Source: Halobellus limi
GTDB lineage: Archaea > Halobacteriota > Halobacteria > Halobacteriales > Haloferacaceae
Length of the DNA: 64,000 bases
Direction: 5' to 3'
Assembly (NCBI RefSeq): GCF_004799685.1
Contig: NZ_CP031311.1
Span: forward strand, 62,001-126,000
Below, piece by piece: positions 49,713-58,750 of the stretch. Within the stretch, counting starts at the first letter, position 1; each line of letters starts with the position of its first letter. A program made the translations under genes and the position numbers. A model generated the notes under the pieces. It worked only from the letters and a program-made list of their open reading frames with translations. It ran no database searches and was not told the origin of the DNA.

Positions 49713-50603
49713 ATGACGGACGAAAAGGGGAACCCGAACGCGCCCGACCGTCCGGACCCGGCTCGGCGCGACGACGGACCGTCGGGCGAGACGGCGACGG
49801 ACCCCGGCGACGGATCGGATCCGGTCGACGACGGATCGGATCGGGACGGGTCGGGACCGACTGACCGCTCCGGCGTCGCCGACGGTGAAGAGACGGCCCG
49901 GATCCCGCCCGGCGTCGCCGACTCCCGCCGCAGGTCCGACGGTCGCCCCCGACCGCAGCCCGGAAGCCGGGCCGCCGACCGCGACGCGGGTCTTCTGACG
50001 CGCTTTCGGACGGCACAGAGCGGGCCGCTGCTCTTCATCCGCGAGACGCTCTACAGCGCGCTCGCCGTCGCCGCCGTCGGCTTCCTCCTCTTCGCGATCA
50101 GCGGCGTCTGGCCCCCGATGGTCGCCGTCGAGAGCGGGAGTATGGAGCCGGAGATGTCCCGCGGCGACCTGATCTTCGTGACCGAGCCCCACCGGTTCAC
50201 GCCGGAGTACGCCTACGGCGACACGGGCGTCGTGACGGTCGACATCGGAAGCGAGGAGGGCTACCGGAGCTTCGGCGGCAACGGCTCCGTGGTGATCTAC
50301 GACCCCCCCGACCGCGCCGGCTCGCCGATCATCCACCGGGCGCACTTCTACGTCGAGGAGGGCGAGAACTGGTACGACCGGGCGAACCCCGACTATATGA
50401 ACGCGAACGACTGCAGTCAGCTCTCGAACTGCCCCGCTCCGCACGACGGGTTCATCACGAAGGGCGACGCGAACGCGCGGTACGATCAGGCGAGCAACAT
50501 CGCCGGCCCGGTTCGCTCCGAGTGGATCCGCGGGACCGCCCGGATCCGGATTCCCTACCTGGGGTACGTCCGGCTCAAGCTGGCCGGAGCGATCGCGGCC
50601 TGA
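49713..50603 (+). CDS. sec11: Type I signal peptidase, Sec11-type
   Basis: A second S26 peptidase, 296 residues. An acidic, disordered N-terminal tail of about 100 residues precedes one helix (TLYSALAVAAVGFLLFAISG), then the catalytic Ser motif VAVESGSMEPEMSRGD, the His motif SPIIHRAHFYVEEGEN and the Asp motif DGFITKGDANARYDQ. It is probably the general secretory signal peptidase. It diverges from the PolD gene and differs from the peptidase at 40999, which has extra membrane helices. Confidence 0.92.
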   Translation: MTDEKGNPNAPDRPDPARRDDGPSGETATDPGDGSDPVDDGSDRDGSGPTDRSGVADGEETARIPPGVADSRRRSDGRPRPQPGSRAADRDAGLLTRFRTAQSGPLLFIRETLYSALAVAAVGFLLFAISGVWPPMVAVESGSMEPEMSRGDLIFVTEPHRFTPEYAYGDTGVVTVDIGSEEGYRSFGGNGSVVIYDPPDRAGSPIIHRAHFYVEEGENWYDRANPDYMNANDCSQLSNCPAPHDGFITKGDANARYDQASNIAGPVRSEWIRGTARIRIPYLGYVRLKLAGAIAA

Positions 50604-50637
50604 ACCGCGCGTCGTCGCTCCGTTCGCGCCCGTCGGG

Positions 50638-51363
50638 CTATTCGAGTTCGTCGACCGCTTCGGCGGCCTCCCTCGCGGCCGCGAGGTGCGCCTTCGCCTG
50701 CCGCGGATCGCCCGTCTCCTCCGCGAGTCGCGCGTGGCGGGTCAGCGCCCGCAGTAACGCCTCCCGCGCCGTCCGTTCGCTCGCGGCCGGCGGTTCGTCG
50801 TCCGTCGCGCTCGAAGACCCGACGGCGTCGGCCGACGGCCTGCGCGGCGTTACACCGCTGTCGGCCGATCGATCGTCCATCGCCCCCGGCTTCGGGCTGA
50901 CGCCGACCCCCGCGTCCGTCGCCGTCTCCGGTCCCGACTCCCGCGTCTGCTGCGGAGAGGCGGCGGAGCCTCCCGCGGTCGCCGCGGCGTCGACGTCGGC
51001 CGCATCGGGCTCCGGCGTCGAATCCGGCGCCACCGTCCCGTTCGTCGACGGACGATCGGCGGTGTCGGCGTCCGCCCGCGGTGCGGGTTCTGCGGACGAC
51101 CCGTCGGCGTCGGCCGGCGACGACTCCGCCGTCTCGCCTCCCGACGCCGCCTCCCCGCCGGTGACGCGCTGACAGCTCGGACAGAACTCCTGGCCCTGGT
51201 AGCGGAAGATCGGCGATCCGCACTCGCCGCAGTGCCGGTTGGTCATCGTCGCGCCCTTCAACAGCAGTTCGCTCATCTGCTGGGTCTCCTTGCGGCGCTC
51301 CTCGTCCTTCTCGTACTTTTCGCGCAGTCGCTCTCGCTCCGCTTCCTCGTCGAAGTCGCTCAC
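50638..51363 (-). CDS. Zinc-ribbon protein related to Sjogren/scleroderma autoantigen 1
   Basis: A 241-residue protein. A charged N-terminal helix (EEAERERLREKYEKDEERRK) leads to MSELLLKGATMTNRHCGECG and a zinc ribbon with CGECGSPIF and CPSCQRV. This is the arrangement of the Sjogren's syndrome/scleroderma autoantigen 1 (ZNRD2) family of archaea and eukaryotes, whose exact role is unsettled. A long disordered linker (about residues 75-185) and a C-terminal helix (LLRALTRHARLAEETGDPRQ) follow. It is convergent with the sec11 gene. Confidence 0.88.
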   Translation of the reverse strand: MSDFDEEAERERLREKYEKDEERRKETQQMSELLLKGATMTNRHCGECGSPIFRYQGQEFCPSCQRVTGGEAASGGETAESSPADADGSSAEPAPRADADTADRPSTNGTVAPDSTPEPDAADVDAAATAGGSAASPQQTRESGPETATDAGVGVSPKPGAMDDRSADSGVTPRRPSADAVGSSSATDDEPPAASERTAREALLRALTRHARLAEETGDPRQAKAHLAAAREAAEAVDELE

Positions 51364-51695
51364 ACGTGGCCCGAACGCGACGTAGCTCGAAAAGTCCTCC
51401 GGGCCGGCAGAGGGTACTGTTTAGTTAGAAGTGAAACCGGCGAGATCGCTGGTGAAGACTTCGGAAGCCCCCGCGCTCTCGACTCGATGGGCTCGCTGTG
51501 GTCCTCGGCACTCGCGGGGCTCGTGCCTGCGGTCCTTGCATCGCCCGTCTTCGCCGAGAGCGCGGCCCCTTCCATTCCCACCCGAGCGCGGTTTTACGGC
51601 TGCAATCGCGTAACTAAACACGACCCGGCAGAGGGCACGGGCTCGCCCCCGCCCGCGACAGCGGGCCCGCCCGGGAAACGGGCCGATCGGACCGC
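51364..51695. other. Intergenic stretch holding a MITE-like insertion
   Basis: About 330 bases with no coding gene. The main content is the flanked element at 51404-51638 described separately; the rest is the promoter side of the autoantigen-family gene and the 3' flank of the DedA gene. Confidence 0.6.
51404..51638. mobile_element. Putative MITE-like element with terminal inverted repeats
   Basis: About 200 bases bounded by inverted TGTTTAGTTA (51418-51427) and TAACTAAACA (51611-51620). Outside lie direct repeats CCGGCAGAGGGTAC (51404-51417) and CCGGCAGAGGGCAC (51625-51638), which look like a target duplication. The interior has no open frame of note (for example GCTGGTGAAGACTTCGGAAG). It resembles a non-autonomous transposable element; no transposase is in the window. 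Confidence 0.6.
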
Positions 51696-52220
51696 CTACA
51701 GCAGCGTCCCGGCGTACAGGTACAGTCCCGCGAGCGCGACCTCGAAGACGAGCGTGCCCAGCGCCGACAGCGCGAGGAACTGCCGGTCGTCCATCTCGGC
51801 GAAGCCGGCCGGAACGGTGAGCATCCCCCGGGTGAACAGCAGCGCGTTGCTCACGGGGACGACGACCGGCCCCCACCGCTCGAACCAGCCGTCGAACCGA
51901 TCGAGTTTGGACTCGTCGATCCGGAACCACGACTTCGCGAGGAGGTACTCGCGGCCGCCGCGCTGGGCCACCTTGAACAGCGCGTACTGCCCGACCGTCG
52001 CCCCGAGGACGGCGACCGCGAGGATCGGAACGAGCGAGTCGCCGCCGAGAAGCAAGAGCGACCCGGGGACGATGAGTTCGCTCGGCATGAAATACATCAG
52101 CATCGCGCCCTCGAGGACGAAGACGCCGAAGAGCGCGACGTAGGCCCACTCGGACTCCAAGAGCGCCAGTAGGCGGGGGGGCATCGCGTCGAGCTGGAGG
52201 GCGACCGCGAGCGACTGCAT
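51696..52220 (-). CDS. DedA/SNARE-associated family membrane protein
   Basis: A 174-residue membrane protein of the DedA (VTT) family. It has about five helices and the family motifs [40 protein letters not shown] and [16 protein letters not shown]. These proteins are linked to membrane homeostasis and lipid transport; their precise role here is unknown. The start at 52220 is the first ATG; an ATATAG box overlaps its upstream side, so a start at 52184 (MPPRLLALL) could also be used. It diverges from hemB. Confidence 0.88.
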   Translation of the reverse strand: MQSLAVALQLDAMPPRLLALLESEWAYVALFGVFVLEGAMLMYFMPSELIVPGSLLLLGGDSLVPILAVAVLGATVGQYALFKVAQRGGREYLLAKSWFRIDESKLDRFDGWFERWGPVVVPVSNALLFTRGMLTVPAGFAEMDDRQFLALSALGTLVFEVALAGLYLYAGTLL

Positions 52221-52351
52221 CGTCTCTCTATATTTCCGAGCGGCACAAACCCGTTTCGCTCCGGGTGTCGCTTCCGGCACGGGTCCCAAACCGCGTTCGG
52301 TCCGACGCGCGGTCCGATGCGATTTTTTCCACCGGTCACGAAGCGTCGGCT

Positions 52352-53332
52352 ATGGACCTCACCGACCGTCCGCGACGGCTGCGGCGCGACGGCATCAGAC
52401 TGCTCGTCAGCGAGACGCATCTGGACGCGCGGGACCTCGTCGCGCCGGTCTTCGTCGACGCGACGACCGACGAGCGCGTCCCGATCGAATCGATGCCGAA
52501 CCAGGAGCGCGTCCCCGTCGACGACGCGGTCGAACGCGTCGAGGAGGTGTGCGAGACGGGCGTCGAGGCGGTGATGGTGTTCGGCATCCCCGAATCGAAA
52601 GACGAGCGCGGGACGCGCGCCTGGGCCGAGGACGGCGTCGTCCAGGAGGCCGTCCGGCGGATCACCGCCGAGACGGACGCGTACGTGATCACCGACGTCT
52701 GCCTCTGTGAGTACACCAGCCACGGCCACTGCGGCGTGCTCGAAGCCGACGCGGAGTCCGATCCCACCCTCACGGTCCGGAACGATCCGACGCTGGATCT
52801 GCTGGCGAAGACGGCCGTCTCTCACGCCGAGGCGGGCGCGGATATGGTCGCACCGAGTTCGATGACCGACGGGATGGTGGGCGCGATCCGGGAGGGACTC
52901 GACGAGGCGGGCCACGCGTCGGTGCCGATCATGTCCTACGCCGCGAAGTACGAGAGCGCCTTCTACGGGCCCTTCCGCGACGCGGCCGACGGCGCGCCGG
53001 CGTTCGGCAACCGGCGACACTACCAGATGGACCCCGCGAACGCCCGGGAGGCGCTCCGCGAAGTCTCTCTCGACGTCGAACAGGGCGCGGACGTGCTGAT
53101 GGTCAAACCCGCGCTCGCGTACCTCGACGTCGTGCGCGCGGTCCGCGAGTCCTTCGACCGTCCGGTGGCCGCCTACAACGTCTCCGGCGAGTACGCGATG
53201 GTGCACGCGGCCGCCGAGAAGGGGTGGCTCGACCTCGAAGCGGCGGCGTACGAATCCCTGCTCGCGATGAAGCGCGCGGGCGCGGACCTGATCGTCACGT
53301 ACTTCGCCGAGGACCTCGCCGACCGACTCTGA
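52352..53332 (+). CDS. hemB: Delta-aminolevulinic acid dehydratase
   Basis: Condenses two 5-aminolevulinates to porphobilinogen. The 326-residue protein shows [20 protein letters not shown], the zinc site [16 protein letters not shown] with three Cys, the active-site Lys in [15 protein letters not shown] and the Schiff-base Lys in [13 protein letters not shown], and a C-terminal VSGEYAM. All catalytic residues are present. A T-rich box about 28 bases before the ATG supports the start. Its TGA forms the left end of palindromic element copy C. It is part of the tetrapyrrole set on this side of the window. Confidence 0.96.
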   Translation: MDLTDRPRRLRRDGIRLLVSETHLDARDLVAPVFVDATTDERVPIESMPNQERVPVDDAVERVEEVCETGVEAVMVFGIPESKDERGTRAWAEDGVVQEAVRRITAETDAYVITDVCLCEYTSHGHCGVLEADAESDPTLTVRNDPTLDLLAKTAVSHAEAGADMVAPSSMTDGMVGAIREGLDEAGHASVPIMSYAAKYESAFYGPFRDAADGAPAFGNRRHYQMDPANAREALREVSLDVEQGADVLMVKPALAYLDVVRAVRESFDRPVAAYNVSGEYAMVHAAAEKGWLDLEAAAYESLLAMKRAGADLIVTYFAEDLADRL

Positions 53333-53415
53333 TACTGGTTACTCTCACTTCGTACCGCCGAGCGCCGGCAACGGGGGTGACGCTCGCCGATACGAGACGA
53401 GAGCAATCAGTATGA
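53330..53415. repeat. Palindromic element, copy C with inverted loop
   Basis: An 86-bp copy whose TGA is the stop codon of hemB. Outer arms TGATACTGGTTACTCTC and GAGAGCAATCAGTATGA and the flanking ACTT and ACGAGAC spacers keep the orientation of copy B, but the central loop GGCAACGGGGGT is the reverse complement of copy B's ACCCTCGTTGCC (11 of 12). Confidence 0.88.
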
Positions 53416-53731
53416 GGGCGCCGAGCAGCCGCCCGATATCGCTGCCGCCCCGAGTGCGCACTCGCTGAAACGGACGTTTTGGCAGGATTTGCCTGAACGT
53501 ACGTCCACCGAATTCGGGTACAACTGCTGATATCTGCTCGTTCCACCACCTTATACACATTATATTATTACCAAAATCACACGAACGTCTGGATAGGCAT
53601 AGGTATTTTAGACATATTCAACTCCAAACTTTATATACTACCTTTGCTTGAGGATCTCCCGTGATACAAACCACGAACCACAGCGGATTTGGAGCACCAC
53701 TGGACGAACGTTCGAAGTTAGGGGTAGAAGT
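53416..53731. other. Regulatory gap upstream of the first amtB
   Basis: About 316 bases, partly AT-rich, with a TATA box (TTTATATAC near 53630) about 100 bases before amtB, implying a leader of roughly 75 bases. ACGAACGTC/T motifs occur near 53580 and 53704 and GGAGCACCACTGGACGA near 53692; these recur before the second amtB. No coding frame is convincing. Confidence 0.6.
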
Positions 53732-55123
53732 ATGGTAACGCCGTTACAGGTCGATCCGACCGCCGTCGCGAACGGGATCAACAACGTGTGGGTCCTGACG
53801 GTCACGTTCCTGATCTTCTTCATGCAGCCGGGCTTCGCGCTGCTGGAGTCGGGGCAGGTCCGCGCGAAGAACGTCGGGAACGTGCTGATGAAGAACATGA
53901 GCGACTGGTTCCTCGGGACGCTCGTCTACTTCGTCGTCGGCGCGGGCGTCGTCGGCGTCGTCGGGGGGCTCACCTCCGGCGGCGGGATCGCCGGCGCGTT
54001 CGCACACATCAGCGATCCGAACGCGTGGATCGGCTGGCTCTTCGGCGCGGTGTTCGCGATGACGGCCGCGACGATCGTCTCCGGGGCCGTCGCCGAGCGG
54101 ATGAACTTCGACGCGTACGTGCTGTTCACGATCGTGATGACGGCGATCATCTACCCCGTCGTCGTCGGCTTCACGTGGGGCGGCGGCCTGCTCTCCGCCG
54201 GCGGCTTCATCGGGAGCGCGCTCGGCGCGGGCTACCTCGACTTCGCCGGGGCGACCGTGGTCCACATGTGCGGCGGGATCGCCGGCCTCGTCGCGGCCAA
54301 ACTCGTCGGAGCCCGCAAGGGCCGCTACGACGCCAACGGCAACAGCCAGCCCATCCCGGGCCACTCGATGCTGCTCGCCGTCCTGGGAACGTTCATCCTG
54401 GCGTTCGGCTGGTACGGCTTCAACGTCGGCACGCAGGCGACGATCCTGGCCGTCGGCGACGACGGGACGCTCACGTTCATGGGCGCCGCGCTCGGTCGCG
54501 TCGCGCTCGTGACGACGCTCGGAATGAGCGCCGGCGGGGCGATGGCGATGCTCACCTCCGCGCGCTACCAGGGCAAGCCGGACCCGCTCTGGACCGCTAA
54601 CGGGCTGCTGGCCGGACTCGTCGCCGTCACCGGTGCGGTCCCGCACGTCACCTGGTGGGGCGGGGCGATCCTGGGCGGCCTCGGCGGCTTCCTGGTCCTC
54701 CCCGCGTTCCGCTTCACCGTCGACACGCTGAAGGTCGACGACGTCTGCGGCGTCTTCGCCGTCCACGGCGTCGCCGGCGCGGTCGGCACGGCGCTGATCC
54801 CGATCTTCGCGGTCGGCGGCTTCGCGGTCAACCAGTTCGCGCTGCAGGTCGTCGGCGTCCTCGTCATCGCGCTGTGGACGATCGTCGCGTCGGCGATCGT
54901 CCTGTACGTGCTCGACGCGGCCGTCGGCCTCCGCGTGACCGAGAAAGAGGAGACCGAGGGCCTCGACGAGGGCGAACACGGCGTCTCGGTCTACCCCGAG
55001 TTCGTGCCGAACGAGCGCCGCGAGAGCACCGTCGCCACCGACGGCGGCGACCTCCGCACCGACGGTGGTGCGGACCTCGACGACTCCGCCGCCGGAACCA
55101 CGGAGGTGACTTCCGATGAGTGA
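53732..55123 (+). CDS. amtB: Ammonium transporter
   Basis: Amt-type ammonium channel/transporter, 463 residues with 11 helices. Family signatures: [40 protein letters not shown], the first pore His in [17 protein letters not shown] and the second in [12 protein letters not shown]. The Gly-rich pore helices are intact, and an acidic C-terminal tail ends with [11 protein letters not shown]. The gene overlaps the glnK start, the usual amt-glnK pair. A second pair follows at 55970. Nitrogen limitation probably induces both. Confidence 0.95.
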   Translation: MVTPLQVDPTAVANGINNVWVLTVTFLIFFMQPGFALLESGQVRAKNVGNVLMKNMSDWFLGTLVYFVVGAGVVGVVGGLTSGGGIAGAFAHISDPNAWIGWLFGAVFAMTAATIVSGAVAERMNFDAYVLFTIVMTAIIYPVVVGFTWGGGLLSAGGFIGSALGAGYLDFAGATVVHMCGGIAGLVAAKLVGARKGRYDANGNSQPIPGHSMLLAVLGTFILAFGWYGFNVGTQATILAVGDDGTLTFMGAALGRVALVTTLGMSAGGAMAMLTSARYQGKPDPLWTANGLLAGLVAVTGAVPHVTWWGGAILGGLGGFLVLPAFRFTVDTLKVDDVCGVFAVHGVAGAVGTALIPIFAVGGFAVNQFALQVVGVLVIALWTIVASAIVLYVLDAAVGLRVTEKEETEGLDEGEHGVSVYPEFVPNERRESTVATDGGDLRTDGGADLDDSAAGTTEVTSDE

Positions 55124-55478
55124 GTCCGCAGACACGGAGATCAAGATGGTGGTGGCGTACATCCGCCCCGACAAACTCGGCGACGTGAAGCAGTCGCTCG
55201 CGGAGGCGGGGGCGCCGTCGCTGACGGTGACGAACGTCTCTGGGCGCGGCTCTCAACCGGCGAAGAAGGGCCAGTGGCGCGGCGAGGAGTACACGGTCGA
55301 CCTCCACCAGAAGGTGAAGATCGAGTGCGTCGTCGCCGACATCCCCGCGGGGGACGTCGTCGACGCGATTCAAGAGGGCGCGAACACCGGCGAACCCGGC
55401 GACGGAAAGATATTCGTCCTCCCCGTCGAGTCGGCCCACCAGATCCGCACCGGAACGACCGGCCCCGACGCGGTGTAG
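55116..55478 (+). CDS. glnK: PII nitrogen regulator GlnK
   Basis: A 120-residue PII protein that blocks the adjacent Amt channel according to nitrogen, ATP/ADP and 2-oxoglutarate state. Start [21 protein letters not shown]-loop [21 protein letters not shown]-loop [17 protein letters not shown] and C-terminal ILPVESAH-like [18 protein letters not shown]. The tip of the T-loop has Trp where the uridylylated Tyr of enteric PII sits. The start overlaps amtB by 8 bases. It is nearly identical in its core to the second glnK. Confidence 0.95.
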   Translation: MSESADTEIKMVVAYIRPDKLGDVKQSLAEAGAPSLTVTNVSGRGSQPAKKGQWRGEEYTVDLHQKVKIECVVADIPAGDVVDAIQEGANTGEPGDGKIFVLPVESAHQIRTGTTGPDAV

Positions 55479-55969
55479 CTGCCGGCTGACGACGCCCCTT
55501 TGCGGCCGCGCGGATCTCTTCTGCGATCCTCGTCCGCGACGGATACGTTCCCCGCTCCGCCTGCCGGGCCGCTCTTTGGTCCCCCAGTCGCTCGCTGTTG
55601 GCCGCCGTTTCCCCTCTGTTCTCTTCGGTATCCACTCACCGTCGGCCTCCCCGTGTTGCCGAGCGCGCGCGGCCACTGCGCGCTGCGTTCGCCCGGTATC
55701 ATCAAATAACCAATACTATGTCCGTCGAGAAGTCCGGCAACATTTGTCCGCCTTCTTTCGGACTTACGCCCTTATATTCCTTTAATTCCATAGTAATTTT
55801 GACAGACGTGTGTATATGGAAAAATAATTTTACAATATAAACGATAACTGTTTTAATACTCTATGTAGATAGGATCTATCGAGATTCGGAAAACGAATCC
55901 AACCAAATACCACTAAATGATGTACGAACGTCCAAGCCAATTCGGAGCACCATCCACGAGGGGTATCGT
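55479..55969. other. AT-rich regulatory gap upstream of the second amtB
   Basis: About 490 bases without a gene. The first half is ordinary intergenic DNA, the second (55700-55930) is very AT-rich with several TATA-like boxes, the best TTTTAATA near 55851. GGAGCACCATCCACGAGG and ACGAACGTCC near the 3' end repeat motifs found before the first amtB. It probably holds the promoter and leader of the second operon. Confidence 0.6.
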
Positions 55970-57388
55970 ATGCTGAGCGCAGCGCTGCAGTCGGACCTGT
56001 CCGCGGTCGTCGAGGGCGTGAATATGATGTGGGTCCTGACGGTCACGTTCCTGATCTTCTTCATGCACGCCGGGTTCGCGATGCTGGAGGCGGGGCAGGT
56101 CCGCTCGAAGAACGTCGCGAACCAGCTGACGAAGAACCTCCTGACCTGGAGCGTCGGCGTGATCGTCTTCTTCCTCCTCGGCGCGGCGATCTCGACGATC
56201 GTCGGCGGCGCGACCGGCGGGGGGTCCTACTCGGTCGTCGGCGCCTTCGCGGACCTGTACGCGCCCGGCGCCGGGTCCGCGGGGGCCTGGGTCAACTGGC
56301 TCTTCGGCGCGGTGTTCGCGATGACGGCCGCGACGATCGTCTCCGGGGCCGTCGCTGGCCGCGCGAAACTCCGCGCGTACGTGGGCTACACGATCCTCTT
56401 AGCCGGGGTCATCTACCCGGTCGTCACGGGCTTCACCTGGGGCGGCGGCTTCCTCGACGCGCTCGGCTTCTACGACTTCGCCGGCGGCGTGATCGTCCAC
56501 GCGATGGGCGGCATCGCCGGCCTCACCGCCGCGTGGATCATCGGCCCGCGGATGAACCGCTTCAACGACGACGGCTCCGTGAACGTCATCCCCGGTCACT
56601 CGATGACGTTCGCCGTCCTCGGCACGCTCATCTTGGCGTTCGGCTGGTACGGCTTCAACGTCGGGACCTCGGCGTCGCCGCTCGCACTCTCGGATTCGGG
56701 CGAGGTCGTCCTCGGCTCCTTCCAGACCGTCGGGCGCGTCGCGCTCGTGACGACGCTCGGGATGGCCGCCGGCGCGATCGGGGCCGCGGCTGTCGCGACG
56801 TACAAGACCGGCAAGGTCGACACGCTCTACGTGGCCAACGGCCTGCTCGCCGGTCTCGTCGGCGTCACCTCCGTCACCGACGTCATCGTCTGGCCCGGCG
56901 CGATCGCCATCGGCCTGCTGGCCGGGGCGCAGCTGCCGATCGTCTTCGAGTTCGTCGAGAAGCGCCTCAAGATCGACGACGTCTGTGCGGTCTTCCCGGT
57001 TCACGGCTCCGCCGGCGTCCTCGGGGCGCTCGCGTACCCCTTCGCGGCGACGGCGTTCTGGAACGGCAACGCGTCGTTCCTCTCGCTGGCGATCCCGCAG
57101 GTCGTCGGCGTCGTCGTCATCGCGGTGTGGACGTTCGCGGCGACCGCGCTGGTCTTCGGCGCGTTCCGCGCCGCGGGGCAGGCGCGCGTCTCGCACGACC
57201 ACGAACTCGAGGGGCTCGACTCCTCGGAGCACGGCGTCGACACCTACCCCGAGTTCGGCCGTCCCGACGAGTCCGGGGCCCGCGTCGACGGCGGGACGAT
57301 CCGCCCCGACGGCGGAACGGTCCGCGCGCGTTCGGGGTCGACCAGCGCCGAAACCGTTTCCGACGACGAAACCGAGACTGACCTATGA
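55970..57388 (+). CDS. amtB2: Ammonium transporter, second copy
   Basis: A 472-residue Amt paralogue with 11 helices. Signatures: [40 protein letters not shown], first His in [19 protein letters not shown] and second His in [15 protein letters not shown]. It differs from the first copy in extracellular loops ([18 protein letters not shown]) but keeps the pore helices. The stop overlaps the ATG of the following glnK (ATGA). Two amt-glnK pairs in tandem suggest channels with different affinity or regulation. Confidence 0.95.
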   Translation: MLSAALQSDLSAVVEGVNMMWVLTVTFLIFFMHAGFAMLEAGQVRSKNVANQLTKNLLTWSVGVIVFFLLGAAISTIVGGATGGGSYSVVGAFADLYAPGAGSAGAWVNWLFGAVFAMTAATIVSGAVAGRAKLRAYVGYTILLAGVIYPVVTGFTWGGGFLDALGFYDFAGGVIVHAMGGIAGLTAAWIIGPRMNRFNDDGSVNVIPGHSMTFAVLGTLILAFGWYGFNVGTSASPLALSDSGEVVLGSFQTVGRVALVTTLGMAAGAIGAAAVATYKTGKVDTLYVANGLLAGLVGVTSVTDVIVWPGAIAIGLLAGAQLPIVFEFVEKRLKIDDVCAVFPVHGSAGVLGALAYPFAATAFWNGNASFLSLAIPQVVGVVVIAVWTFAATALVFGAFRAAGQARVSHDHELEGLDSSEHGVDTYPEFGRPDESGARVDGGTIRPDGGTVRARSGSTSAETVSDDETETDL

Positions 57389-57777
57389 GCGACACGCAAC
57401 CGACCGACGACGAATCGACGGGAAGCACCGACGCGGAGATCAAGATGGTGGTGGCGTACATCCGCCCCGACAAGCTCTCGGACGTCAAACAGGGGCTCGC
57501 GGAGGCGGGGGCGCCGTCGCTGACGGTGACGAACGTCTCCGGGCGCGGCTCCCAGCCGGCGAAGAAGGGCCAGTGGCGCGGCGAGGAGTACACGGTCGAC
57601 CTCCACCAGAAGGTGAAGATCGAGTGCGTCGTCGCCGACATCCCCGCAGGGGACGTCGTCGACGCCATCGCCGAGTCCGCCCGCACGGGCGAGAAGGGCG
57701 ACGGCAAGGTGTTCGTCCTCCCCGTCGAGTCCGCCCGACAGATCCGTACCGACAAGAGCGGTCCCGACGCGGTCTGA
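57385..57777 (+). CDS. glnK2: PII nitrogen regulator GlnK, second copy
   Basis: A 130-residue PII protein paired with amtB2. After a ten-residue extra N-terminus, [21 protein letters not shown]-loop [21 protein letters not shown]-loop [16 protein letters not shown] and [20 protein letters not shown] are seen. The T-loop again lacks the Tyr target of uridylylation. Stretches of more than 90 bases are identical to the first glnK, more alike than the amtB genes are. The start overlaps the amtB2 stop. Confidence 0.94.
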   Translation: MSDTQPTDDESTGSTDAEIKMVVAYIRPDKLSDVKQGLAEAGAPSLTVTNVSGRGSQPAKKGQWRGEEYTVDLHQKVKIECVVADIPAGDVVDAIAESARTGEKGDGKVFVLPVESARQIRTDKSGPDAV

Positions 57778-57892
57778 ACGCTTACCCTCCTCGACTCCCC
57801 GACGCGGTCGACTCCGCCCATCCACGGCCACTTTTCCGCGAGGCCCCCGACGGAGAGAAAGAGCAAAGACCGACGCTCGTCGCAGTTCCGGT

Positions 57893-58687
57893 GTGCAGCC
57901 AACGCCGGTCACCGCGGTCGGACTGCTCGTCGCCCTCGTCGGGTTCGCGGTGCTCGACCGGGTCCGACGGGCCGTCAGTGCGGCCGAGAGCCCCGCGGCC
58001 GGGGCCGGACCGCGGTCGATCGACCTCCGCGAACACGCCTGGAAGTGGGTGATTCCGGCGGTCCTACTGCTCGTCGTCGCCGCCGAGGGCAACTCTCTCG
58101 ATTCCATCGGCTGGCGCGTCGCGTCGCCGTCGGCGCTCCTCGGAGATGTGCTCGTCGGGTTCGGCGTCCTGACCGGATCGCACGTTCTCACGGCGCCGCT
58201 GTGGGCGCGCGTCGGCGACGGCGGCGACAGCCTCGCGGCCGGGATCGGCTCCTTCGCGTCGCTCTCGCTCTCCGAGCGCCTGTTCGTCGCGTTCACCGCC
58301 GGGGCGACCGAAGAGACCGCCTTCCACGGCTACGCGCTCGAACGACTGCTCTCGCTCACCGGGAGCGTCCCGCTTTCGGGCGGCCTCTCCGTCGCCGCGT
58401 TCGTGATCGGTCACGCCGGCGACACCTGGGACCGCGACGCGGTCGCCCGGATCGCACAGCCGGCGCTCGTGATGACGCTCCTGTACCTCTGGTTCCGGTC
58501 GCTGCCCGCGCTCGTCGCGATCCACGCGCTGAACGACTCGTTCGCGCTCCTCCTCGCCGATCGGTTCGACGACCTCGCGGACGACACCGACTCGAACGGC
58601 GAGGACGCGGACGACTCGGTGTCGGACGACGACGCGCCCGTCGACGCCGTCGATTCGTCCTCTCTCGCGTGGCTCCGCGGCGAGTGA
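57893..58687 (+). CDS. CPBP-family intramembrane protease, second type
   Basis: A 264-residue membrane protein with GTG start and about seven helices. CPBP motifs: TEETAFHGYAL (EExxxxG variant with no clear Arg), FVIGHAGDTW with a His, and AIHALNDSFA with a second His. It is more divergent than the gene at 43310. The acidic C-terminal tail is cytoplasmic. The role is not known. It lies between the second amt-glnK pair and hemL. Confidence 0.8.
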   Translation: MQPTPVTAVGLLVALVGFAVLDRVRRAVSAAESPAAGAGPRSIDLREHAWKWVIPAVLLLVVAAEGNSLDSIGWRVASPSALLGDVLVGFGVLTGSHVLTAPLWARVGDGGDSLAAGIGSFASLSLSERLFVAFTAGATEETAFHGYALERLLSLTGSVPLSGGLSVAAFVIGHAGDTWDRDAVARIAQPALVMTLLYLWFRSLPALVAIHALNDSFALLLADRFDDLADDTDSNGEDADDSVSDDDAPVDAVDSSSLAWLRGE

Positions 58688-58750
58688 CGGACCGCCGCCC
58701 CGTCCCCGGAAGCGACAAGGATTTTGCACGCGCCGGCCGAACCGACGCCT

